From G965216255 sp965216255 (GTDB taxonomy: Bacteria > Bacteroidota > Rhodothermia > Rhodothermales > Bin80): a DNA stretch of 64,000 nucleotides. The notes under the pieces were generated by a model, which was not told where the DNA came from, ran no database searches, and saw nothing but the letters and a program-made list of their open reading frames with translations. The stretch is taken from assembly GCA_965216255.1 (NCBI GenBank), contig OZ244148.1, positions 5,344,442 through 5,408,441 of the forward strand. Direction: 5' to 3'. A program made the translations under genes and the position numbers. Of the stretch, positions 8,238 through 16,775 are shown one piece after another. The stretch's first letter is position 1. Each line of letters starts with the position of its first letter.

Positions 8238-10781
8238 ATGGTCCGGAAGAAGTGCATTCTAGGACCAGCGCTTGCACTGATGACTTTCGGATTTCTTGGT
8301 GTGCAGACCAGTGATGCCCAGCAGGACCCGCCGAAGAATATCGCGGAAGAGCCAGTGTCGGGGCATGCCAGCTACTGGCTGAACAACACTCCAGAGGCGC
8401 GCGGAGCGCTGGCCGATTTTCACCGGCGCAAGGCGCTCGGTCTGCTGCCTCACACTCCTCTGGCCACCCACGATGTCGGAGATACGCTGACGTTCAAAGT
8501 AATGGATTTGGCAACGCGGGAGCTGGAGGACATCGACTTTCAACTCATGATAGAAGCGGACAAATTTCTGCTATGGCTAGAATTGGATGAGGTAGGCCGG
8601 TATGGTCAAGCCGATCTTGATTCAATGAGGACAAGTCTTCAAGACAGGACACCTGAGCATTCCATTAATCCAAATCAGGGCGTTATTGCGAACAACGAAT
8701 TTCTGTTCGGTGAGCCGCCCGACCCGGACGGCGACGGAAAAGTCGATATTCTGCTACTGAAAATTCGTCAACGGGAAGGAGGCGGTACGGCTGGATTTGT
8801 ACTTTCTCAGGACTTGACAGAGAGGGGGAATAACCGGGTCATTATGTACGTGGATGCAGATAGCAACGTCGAGTATCTCTTGACGGTGATGACTCACGAG
8901 CATCAGCACCTGATAATGATGAACTACGATAACTCCGACCTTGCTTTTGTTAACGAAGGCCAGTCGGGATGGGCACAAATAATCAATGGGTATTTTGACC
9001 CCCCTGTCGATTATCTGCGGAGTACAAGGAGTTACAATGTGCCGTTAATGAGCTGGGGAACGGGGAGTAGTACCGGTTCTGATTATGACCGGGCGACTCT
9101 TTTCACCACTTATCTGGCACAGCGTATGGGCGCCATAGTGGTTGGTGCACTCACGCGTGATGCGCGGCATGGCATGGACAGCTACACGCGCGCAATGAAT
9201 GCGAATGGCTTGAATGTCAATGATGTGATAATGGACTTTCATGTTGCAAATATGCTAAACAATCCTGATCTGGGTCCGCGCTTCGGGTACACTGTACCCC
9301 GCTTCCGCAAGATCACCGTTAACCCGCGTTACAGGATCGATGGGGGGCGAGAGGACAAGACGTTTGACAGCTCGGTGGAGTTAGAGGAAGGCGCACCATA
9401 CTATTTTCGATGGGTCAATACTTTGGGACTATCCCTTGCCATCACGTCTCCGGCGGATGACGCTGGTTCTACTATCCGGTCGGTAGCCATACTTAAGAGA
9501 GGGCCATCGGTTATTCTAAAGAATGTGCCGATTGGAGAACGTGAGACAAAGTTCCCGGACTATTACGACCAAATTGACATTGTCGTTGCACACGTGCGGC
9601 CGACGAATTCGGGAACAGTGGGGCCCAGAGAGTTTACGCTTCAGGCATCGTGGTCGGGCCTGTTCTTTGCGGCCAGCGTCGAGGACCAAGTCTACGTCCA
9701 GGGGCAAGAAATAGAGGCTCTCACGTTGCCGGAGGCCGCAGGAGGCAGCCCCCCCCATGTCTACACGCTCAGTCCAGCGCTTCCCGCGGGCCTGTCTTTT
9801 AATGCCGGTGCTCGGACCCTAAGTGGAACGCCTTCGGAGACCTTCCCGCAGGCCTCCTTTACGTACCTGGCGACGGACACGGATGGGCTAACTGCGGAGC
9901 TTACATTTGCCATACAGGTGGATTCGGCGCCGTTCTTTGCAGCCAGCGTCGAGGACCAGATCTACGTTCAGGGGCAGCAAATAGAGGCTCTCGCGTTGCC
10001 GGAGGCCGCAGGAGGCAGCCCACCCCATATCTACACGCTCAGTCCGGCGCTTCCCGCGGGACTGTCTTTTGATGCCGGTGCACGGATCCTAAGCGGAACG
10101 CCTTCGGAGACCTTTCCGCGGGCCTCCTTTACATACTTGGCGACGGACACTGGTGGACTGACTGCGGAGCTTACATTTGCCATACAGGTGGATACGGCGC
10201 CGTTCTTTGCGGCCAGCGTCGAGGACCAGATCTACGTCCAGGGGCAGCAAATAGAGGCTCTCGCGTTGCCGGAGGCCGCAGGAGGCAGCCCACCCCATGT
10301 CTACACGCTCAGTCCGGCGCTTCCCGCGGGCCTGTCTTTTGATGCTGGCGCACGGATCCTAAGCGGAACGCCTTCGGAGACCTTTCCGCGCACATCCTTT
10401 ACGTATTCCGCCACGGACATTGGTGGGCTGGCAGCGGATCTGACCTTCGCGATACAGGTGGACATGTCTTCACTGACAAGGGGGGCCGGCACGGATTTGC
10501 CGGCGAAATTGATTCTGCGGGGCAACTATCCCAATCCGTTTAATATGGAGACGCGGATAGTATTTGATCTTCCACAGGATGCCCATGTGCATTTGGAAGT
10601 CGTCAACATACTTGGCCGTCGCGTAATCGTGATGCCTTCCCATCTGGTCGAGGCTGGATGGGGGCGTGGACTGGACATTAGTGGCGTGCATGTAGTGTCT
10701 GGGACATACCTGTATCGATTGGTAGTCGAAATGGGCCAGCAATCGCAAGTGCACACAGGCCGCATGATGATGATAAAGTAA
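8238..10781 (+). CDS. T9SS-secreted M30-like zinc metallopeptidase with three Ig-like repeats
   Basis: About 847 residues from ATG 8238. I prefer this start to ATG 8145 because it places the signal peptide (CILGPALALMTFGFLGVQ) at the N-terminus. The catalytic part carries HEHQH (residues 220-224) followed by FVNEG with Glu240, a pattern of HExxH zinc peptidases. The spacing and NEG motif recall the M30/hyicolysin group. A D-x-D-G-D-G calcium-loop-like motif lies before it. From about residue 475, three 90-residue putative Ig (He_PIG-like) repeats follow in tandem, and then a T9SS type A tail (NYPNPFNMETRI, ending MMMIK). The likely role is surface or secreted proteolysis. Peptidase class is inferred, not proven. 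Confidence 0.82.
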   Translation: MVRKKCILGPALALMTFGFLGVQTSDAQQDPPKNIAEEPVSGHASYWLNNTPEARGALADFHRRKALGLLPHTPLATHDVGDTLTFKVMDLATRELEDIDFQLMIEADKFLLWLELDEVGRYGQADLDSMRTSLQDRTPEHSINPNQGVIANNEFLFGEPPDPDGDGKVDILLLKIRQREGGGTAGFVLSQDLTERGNNRVIMYVDADSNVEYLLTVMTHEHQHLIMMNYDNSDLAFVNEGQSGWAQIINGYFDPPVDYLRSTRSYNVPLMSWGTGSSTGSDYDRATLFTTYLAQRMGAIVVGALTRDARHGMDSYTRAMNANGLNVNDVIMDFHVANMLNNPDLGPRFGYTVPRFRKITVNPRYRIDGGREDKTFDSSVELEEGAPYYFRWVNTLGLSLAITSPADDAGSTIRSVAILKRGPSVILKNVPIGERETKFPDYYDQIDIVVAHVRPTNSGTVGPREFTLQASWSGLFFAASVEDQVYVQGQEIEALTLPEAAGGSPPHVYTLSPALPAGLSFNAGARTLSGTPSETFPQASFTYLATDTDGLTAELTFAIQVDSAPFFAASVEDQIYVQGQQIEALALPEAAGGSPPHIYTLSPALPAGLSFDAGARILSGTPSETFPRASFTYLATDTGGLTAELTFAIQVDTAPFFAASVEDQIYVQGQQIEALALPEAAGGSPPHVYTLSPALPAGLSFDAGARILSGTPSETFPRTSFTYSATDIGGLAADLTFAIQVDMSSLTRGAGTDLPAKLILRGNYPNPFNMETRIVFDLPQDAHVHLEVVNILGRRVIVMPSHLVEAGWGRGLDISGVHVVSGTYLYRLVVEMGQQSQVHTGRMMMIK
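9663..10472 (+). repeat. Three tandem 270-bp repeats within the metallopeptidase gene
   Basis: Units at 9663-9932, 9933-10202 and 10203-10472, each beginning ttctttgc-gccagcgtcgag and each exactly 90 codons. They are nearly identical at DNA level. The first unit has a C8 run where the others have cccacccc. Each encodes one Ig-like domain (QIYVQGQQIEALALPEAAGG type). The near identity implies recent duplication or gene conversion and makes copy-number change likely. Confidence 0.9.
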
Positions 10782-10838
10782 CGGACTCGTTTTTGAACAT
10801 GGCAAATGTGCGACACACAACTTCAGCGCCCTGGCAAA

Positions 10839-13115
10839 ATGACGCAACAAACCAATAGTGCATCCGGTATCGTTCGTCAGTACCTAGTTCTGGCAGCGGC
10901 GCTCATGCTAGCGACGGTATGCATGCCATCAATGACATCTGCGCAAAACTCTCTAGAAGACGACTGGCGCGCCTTGGTAGAGTTATACAAAGCGACAGGT
11001 GGCGCCAACTGGACACAGAACAGCAACTGGTCAATCTCGACTGAGAGCCCGCCGGATGTCTATGACCTTAACGACTGGTACGGCGTGACCGTGGACATGG
11101 AAGAAGGGCGTGTATCAAGACTGAGGCTTTTTGACAACAATCTTGAAGGCCATATTCCTGCTGAAATTGGTAATCTCACGAAACTCAAGACGTTATCTAT
11201 ATATGCAAATAGGCTTGCTGGGAAAATACCTCCCGAATTGTGGACTTTGACGAATCTCACGTTTCTTGATATGGGTGATAACGCCGGACTGGTTGGGGAA
11301 ATGCCGCCGGAGATCGGCAACCTCACAAGACTGACGGTGCTGGGCTTCAACTATACTCAGGTGTCCGGTGAGGTCCCCGAGGAAATAGGCAATCTCGTTC
11401 AACTTCAAATTTTAGCCATTCACAATAACCAGCTCACGGGTAAGCTTCCAGGCAGTATGACGAACTTGCCGAATGTGCAGCGATTGAGATTTCAAGGCCA
11501 GGAACTTTGTGCTCCGAGATCGGAGGAATTCCAGGCCTGGCTTATGGGTATTGAATCTGTGAGAGGTTCCAATTGCGCCACTGTTCCACTGGCAGCTCCT
11601 AGCAATTTTCTTGCCACGGCCAGAGTACGGAGCGCCCTTCGCGTATCGTGGGAGGCACCAGCCTACGATGGCTCGGAGACGCTACGGTACACCCTACAAT
11701 ACCGGCTGACCGACACAGATGATGCAGAAGGCGGTAACCAGCCTGGAGTATGGACTCCGTCCGTGTCCTACGATGGTATGAGTACCGACGCTACAATAGC
11801 CGGACTAGAGGCTACAACCTCGTACGATGTCCGCGTGGCAGCCGTCACCGATGGCACGGGAGCGTTTGCCACATTGACCATTTCAACTCTGTCACTGGAT
11901 TTCGGTGGATATGTTGAGAATCAGGTCTATGTTGCGGGAGAAACTATTGTCGACCTGACTATGCCAGCGGCATCCGCGGGTGTGGGGCCCTATGCCTACG
12001 TCCTCAGCCCGACCTTGCCAACGGGGCTTGAGTTCAACAGGATTTCACTTAAGGTTAATGGCATGCCAACCGAAGTATTGCCCACTACCTTTTTTTCGTA
12101 TGTGGCCACAGACGTCAATGGACTGACCGGTGAACAGCAGTTTACGATTCAAGTCTACCCGCCAAATCGAGTGGGCGTACAGTTAATCCACAATGTTGCC
12201 GGGCTTGAGGCTGATGTCTATCTGGATGACGTGTTGTTGTACGATGATTGGGCCTTTCAGAGTGCCACGGGGTTTTCGGAGCTTGTGCGGAGCAGCCACA
12301 GGCTAGATATTGTAGACGCAGCCGGGGTGGATAACAGCAGTCCGCTGGCCTCGCTTGAGTTCGACTTCGAGCGTGGGACGAGTAACCAGATCATCGCATA
12401 CGGAAATGCTGAGGACGTGCGGCTGGTAGCCGTGGAAGACGTACGCTCAGGGGGAGATGACAGCCGGGCGGTGAGTTTCCGCATCGCGCACGGAGCGAAG
12501 GACGCCGGTGCGGTGGCGCTCCGGCTGCTCGATCCGGATGCCGCCAATGCGGTCTATGCGGTGCTGGAGGAAAACATTGGGTTCGGCGACATAGGCGACT
12601 ATCATGTCACGGAGCCCCGCACGTTCAACGTGGAAGTGGACATGGCAGGCAGCGGATCGGTGATTGACGTGTACAGTTTTGATTTTCAGGGGCTGGAGGA
12701 CCAGGTGCTTACGATTGGTCTGTCCGGATCTGGTACGAATGCCGCAGAAGGCCTCACGCTCATGGGCGTGCTGCCAAGTGGTGATGTGCGCTTTCCCACG
12801 GTGGTGACGGCATCGGAGCCTAGCGAGGCGTTGCCGGAGGCCTTTGCGTTGCGCGGCAACTATCCGAATCCATTCAATCCGTCAACAAGGATCGTGTTTG
12901 ACGTGCCGTCTGCGGCGCGCGTTACCGTCGAGGTGGTCGACATGCTGGGCCGAGTAGTGCAGGCGGTGTCGGGCCAGGAATTCGAGGCTGGGGCCAAACA
13001 GTCGATCGGAATTACCAGCCAGGGGCTGGCGACGGGCACGTATCTCTACAGGCTGACTGCAATCATGGAGCAAGAAACGGTGGCGCGGACCGGCAGGATG
13101 ACGTTGGCGCGATAG
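10839..13115 (+). CDS. T9SS-secreted leucine-rich repeat, FN3, Ig-like and DUF4397 protein
   Basis: About 758 residues from ATG 10839; an upstream ATG at 10806 would add 11 residues before the signal peptide. Order of parts: signal peptide ending MTSAQ; a bacterial LRR N-cap (DDWRALVELYKATGG, about 40-60); plant-type LRRs with IPAEIGNLTKL-like units (about 90-215); a cap with ELCAP; a fibronectin III-like domain (about 250-345); an Ig-like repeat (about 350-440) related to those of the upstream gene; a DUF4397-like domain (VGVQLIHNVAGLEADVYL, about 445-660); and a T9SS type A tail (NYPNPFNPSTRI to TLAR). The role is likely surface binding. The partner is unknown. Confidence 0.85.
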   Translation: MTQQTNSASGIVRQYLVLAAALMLATVCMPSMTSAQNSLEDDWRALVELYKATGGANWTQNSNWSISTESPPDVYDLNDWYGVTVDMEEGRVSRLRLFDNNLEGHIPAEIGNLTKLKTLSIYANRLAGKIPPELWTLTNLTFLDMGDNAGLVGEMPPEIGNLTRLTVLGFNYTQVSGEVPEEIGNLVQLQILAIHNNQLTGKLPGSMTNLPNVQRLRFQGQELCAPRSEEFQAWLMGIESVRGSNCATVPLAAPSNFLATARVRSALRVSWEAPAYDGSETLRYTLQYRLTDTDDAEGGNQPGVWTPSVSYDGMSTDATIAGLEATTSYDVRVAAVTDGTGAFATLTISTLSLDFGGYVENQVYVAGETIVDLTMPAASAGVGPYAYVLSPTLPTGLEFNRISLKVNGMPTEVLPTTFFSYVATDVNGLTGEQQFTIQVYPPNRVGVQLIHNVAGLEADVYLDDVLLYDDWAFQSATGFSELVRSSHRLDIVDAAGVDNSSPLASLEFDFERGTSNQIIAYGNAEDVRLVAVEDVRSGGDDSRAVSFRIAHGAKDAGAVALRLLDPDAANAVYAVLEENIGFGDIGDYHVTEPRTFNVEVDMAGSGSVIDVYSFDFQGLEDQVLTIGLSGSGTNAAEGLTLMGVLPSGDVRFPTVVTASEPSEALPEAFALRGNYPNPFNPSTRIVFDVPSAARVTVEVVDMLGRVVQAVSGQEFEAGAKQSIGITSQGLATGTYLYRLTAIMEQETVARTGRMTLAR

Positions 13116-13253
13116 GACAGATGGAATCGAACTGCACACATTCGCCATGTATATTTCGGCCCGATTCGAACGATTAAGATTCCCTCTACGTGAGAATTTT
13201 CCTTCTACTATCTCGCGGCTTTTGGATGGGGCGCGCTAGTTAGTGCTAGCCAG

Positions 13254-13269
13254 AAAAAGCCGGCTTTTT
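13254..13269. terminator. Possible bidirectional terminator (aaaaagccggcttttt)
   Basis: Perfect 16-base palindrome with A5 and T5 ends, about 140 bases after the T9SS gene stop and before the transposon remnants. An A-tract/GC-core/T-tract arrangement can terminate transcription in either direction. The absence of a proper loop makes this weak. Confidence 0.3.
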
Positions 13270-13454
13270 GATGAAGTACGTTTTGGGGGGGGGGCTATCC
13301 GGTGGGTAGCGGGGCCTGCATGGAGGTGGAAAGGGCAGATGAATGCAAGCCAGCTCCGGATTCCGAGCTTACCAATTGCTGATTGATGCTGGTATGCCCC
13401 GAATCTGTGGGACAACGAGACAAGCCTTACTCCCATGCTGCCGTGTGTGCGGGC

Positions 13455-14008
13455 CTACGCCGCTCGGCCGTGGACCTTATGCCAATGCCGTAGCCTTTCT
13501 GCCTGCTTCTTCAGCAATGGACAGATGCGATATACGTTGGTCGCTACCATCACCAGGACCACCGTTCCGGCAAACCCTGCGGCACCGGTCTGGCGCACCA
13601 GCCCCAGCCCCCGGTGATTCAAATTGCCCGTGGCCGACGCTATCGCCGGATGCTGCCGTCCACAAAAGCTTCTGCCGTCTCCCTCTCCAGATCCTCCTGA
13701 GTGCGCCGGCCCTTCCTGGGCATGACGTTCAGATCGAGTAGCCATTTCAGCTGCTCCCAATTCTTCGGCGTGTAAAAACCCCTGTCCAGACTGCGCGAAC
13801 GGAGTGTCGGATAGTGTCTCTTTGCCTCCGTAAGGAAGGGCACGATCATGTCCTGGTCTTCTGCTTCCCACAGAATGTGGTGGCGCAGAATGAATTGGTA
13901 TTGATCTTCCAGCACGCATACCGGCACCCCCAGCTCCGCCACCACGCCCGCCTTGCCCTTGCTAATCCAGCGCGTGTGCTCCTCATGGATCGAGAAGACC
14001 TATGTTGT
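13455..14008 (-). pseudogene. ISNCY-type transposase, C-terminal fragment
   Basis: The minus strand reads VFSIHEEHTRWISKGKAG, then ELGVPVCVLEDQYQFILRHH, SLDRGFYTPKNWEQL, LNVMPRKGRRTQEDLERE and, after a frameshift near 13640-13660, HPAIASATGNLNHRGLG and a hydrophobic end (VVLVMVATNVYRI). This order matches the C-terminal half of transposases often annotated as the ISNCY family. These have a conserved S-x-D-R-G-F motif, a P-x-K-G-R motif, and a His-Pro-x-x-x-S helix near the end. The N-terminal half is missing, and the sequence on either side (13120-13450 and 14010-14640) shows no other gene I recognise apart from short unsupported ORFs. Confidence 0.6.
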
Positions 14009-14648
14009 ACCCCAAATTCTGGACAGTGGCATAAAACAGAATCCTGCCTCTCCGATCGGGCGTTGCGCCAATTGATCTACAACCAGGAGAGAGTGAGCGT
14101 GAACGAGATCGCTCACAAATCTCGATACATGCAAGACAAGGCTGTACAGCTGTATTCGGTATCATGGCGTCGAGATCGGTTCGCCCCCGATAGCGGAAGT
14201 GGCTCAACGTGCCTCGTATTCCCTGCCAAGCATTTTTCACTCCCCCCCCCACGAGCGTTCAACAATCTTCCAGTTGAGTCTTCAAGCTAGCTCACGCCCA
14301 AAATCACGGAGCCCCGCCCGAAAGGCATCCGTAAGAAGACAAACGCAGGACGAATAGAAAGAGGAACCGGCTTGCTTTTGCCGCAAACGCATGTGAACCT
14401 CCGAGGCTATGTTGGCGGGAATGCAGAGAAACAGCCAAATAAGGCTTAGGCACATGCGACCGCATCCTGATCCAGTTCTGACCCGGATGCTTAGCCCGAA
14501 TAACTCACAGGGGCAGTTAGAAAAGGAATTGAAAACCCCACTTAAGTGTGTGATATACAATCAGTTCTAACTACCCTGTGCACCGCGCGTGAACAACACA
14601 GGCTGTTATACTGAAGAGCTTCTTTTCGAGTATTAGGGACGGCGTAAA

Positions 14649-16015
14649 GTGGTCGGAGAGTGCGACGGCGGCTCTATGTCCTCGGACGCAGGTTTGTTGC
14701 AGTTACGGGAGGCCGATCGGGTATTAGGCGTCATTGGCCGCTTTGCTGCCGGTTTCACGGATCACCGTAATCCCCGCAGGGTCGAGCATTCCTTGGAAGC
14801 GATGCTCAGGCAACGTGTCTACGGGATATGCTTGGGCTACGAAGACGTGAACGACCACGACCACCTGCGGGACGATGCTGTGTTGGCCATGGGCGCGGGC
14901 TGCGAAGATGTGACGGGTACGCACCGGGTACGGGAACGCGATCAAGGGCATCCGCTGGCGGCTTCCAGTACACTGATCCGACTGGATCTCGGCTCAAAGG
15001 AAACGGCCGCATCGCATAGATAAAAGCGCATCGTAGCGGATCCTGAAGAGAGCGACACCATGCTCTCGGACTTGTTCATGGATATAACGCACGAACAGCC
15101 AGAGCATATCGTATTGGATCTCGATGCTACAGATGATCCGACTCATGGCAAGCAGGAGGGGAGCTTTTGTCATGGATACTATGGTCGTTATTGCTACTTA
15201 CCGCTGTATATCGTTAGCGGAATGCATGTGTTGACATCTCGTCTGGGCCCCTCCAACATTGACGCATCCAAGGGTGCCACAGAGGAGTTAGCACAGGTGG
15301 TAGCGCGTATCCGTGCGCGGTGGCCGCACGTGCCCATCTGGATTCGTGGAGACGCAGGCTTTTGCCGCGAAGATATCATGGCATGGTGCGAAGCGCAGGG
15401 CCTGCACTATATCTTGGGTCTGGCTCGCAATAAGCGGCTGAAGGGCATAGTTGATGAGGCTATGCAGTAGAGTAAGGCAACATGCGAGGCCAGCGGGCAG
15501 CCTTCGCGGCGCTTCCGCAGCTTCGAGTACCAAACGAAGGAGAGCTGGAGCTGTGCTCGGCGCGTGGTAGCCAAGGCGGGATGGCTGCCTGGACCGCGCG
15601 GCTATAACGCGCGATTCGTGGTCACCAATTTTAGTGAAGGCGTGTGCGACGCTCGCACGCTATGCGAGGATATGTATTGCGCGCATGGAGAACCGACTCA
15701 AGCAGCAGCAGCTTACCCTGTTCGTTTAGCGAACCTCTACGTCCGTGATGCAGAGCAACCAGCTGCGCCTGTACTTCTGCCAATATCCTGATGACCACCA
15801 TCAAGGTTTATGGCTTGCAGGACACAGCAATGGCTAAGGCGCAGTGCGCTACTCTCCGAGTGCGGCTGCTTAAGATTGCAGCAGTGGTCGTGGTAAGCGT
15901 ACGCCGTCTCCGCCTGTTCTTGCCCGAGGCATATCCATGGCAGCAACTGTTCTCTTGCGTGCTTAGCAACCTGCGTGGCGCTGGGCACGCCACCACGGTC
16001 GCCTCACCTCCATAG
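14649..16015 (+). pseudogene. IS1380-family transposase, inactivated
   Basis: Frame 3 gives a nearly complete IS1380-type transposase: DGGSMSSDAGLLQLREADR at the start, LGYEDVNDHDHLRDD, VLDLDATDDPTHGKQ (DDE-type Asp region), GYYGRYCYLPLYI, then RGDAGFCREDIMAWCEAQG and GLARNKRLKG. TAA at 15021 stands where family members have Tyr, and TAG at 15468 stands in a Gln-rich stretch. After about 15740 the reading frame changes, and the C-terminal part (AKAQCATLRVRLLKIAA, PWQQLFSCVLSNLRG) is in another frame. At least two nonsense codons and one or more frameshifts make it inactive. Terminal inverted repeats were not established. Confidence 0.8.
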
Positions 16016-16301
16016 CCACTTCCTGGCCCGACCTATTCCAGAGATTGATAGACTCCGCTTTGGGGCGCTGGACACGTGTATCCAAGAAGCACGGGTACGC
16101 GAACAAACGCTCTGATTCCCCCTTCGAAGTGTGCCCAAAACAGCGCTTACTACCGCCGACTAAACGCTCCAGACGGCGGGAATCAGCATTCGCGTTCCCA
16201 GACCGTGACCCATTGCCTACAGTCACCTCGACTCATCGCGATGCAAGACCCTGGTGAGCGATGCGGGTTAGCGCTCATTTACGCGCGGATGTGCGTGATA
16301 C

Positions 16302-16775
16302 CCTCAGTACGACAACTTCGAACTTGTGCTCGAATGGAAGATTTCGCCAGGCGGCAACAGTGGTGCCATATTCCGCGTCAGCGAATATCATGACTATCCA
16401 TGGCTGACAGGACCGCAGTAACAAATACTGGATGATACCACACATCCCAATGCCCTGGAAGGCCCGGATCGCCATGCCGGCGCCAACTACGATATGCACC
16501 CACCTTCCAACAACGCGGTTAGGCCCGTAGGAGAATGGAATGCGGCGCGCATTGTGGTACGAGGCGCGTAAGTGGAGCCCTGGCTAAACGGCGAAATGAT
16601 CGTGTCCCATGCGTTATGGAGCGATGACAGGAACGCGCGGACCGCGAAGAGCAAGTGAATTGACATGCCTGACTATGGAATGAACGAAAGTGGTCACATC
16701 TGCCTGCAGGATCACGGTGATCCGGTTTGGTTCCGGAACATCCGCATCAGGTGTCTCGTCGCGACTCCATTCTAA
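16302..16775 (+). pseudogene. DUF1080 (3-keto-disaccharide hydrolase) relic with three in-frame stops
   Basis: One plus-strand frame reads YDNFELVLEWKISPGGNSGA, then DDTTHPNALEGPDRHAGANY, DMHPPSNNAVRPVGEWN and MNESGHICLQDHGDPVWFRN. This is typical of the C-terminal two thirds of DUF1080/3-keto-disaccharide hydrolase domains. TAA (16419), TAA (16569) and TGA (16656) interrupt it, each replacing a residue that is normally aromatic, His or Met in the family. The N-terminal part is missing, cut off directly after the IS1380 remnant and its downstream sequence. Its end (TAA 16773) overlaps the end of the convergent PQQ dehydrogenase gene by about 4 bases. Confidence 0.8.

Noticed and set aside
13285..13294. 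G10 run as a second phase-variable tract
   Set aside because: It lies among transposon relics with no reading frame around it.
14242..14250. C9 run near the ISNCY relic
   Set aside because: Outside any supported gene; chance homopolymer in decayed DNA.
14282..14560. Minus-strand ORF of 92 codons
   Set aside because: No recognisable motif, no ribosome binding site and it sits between two IS relics.
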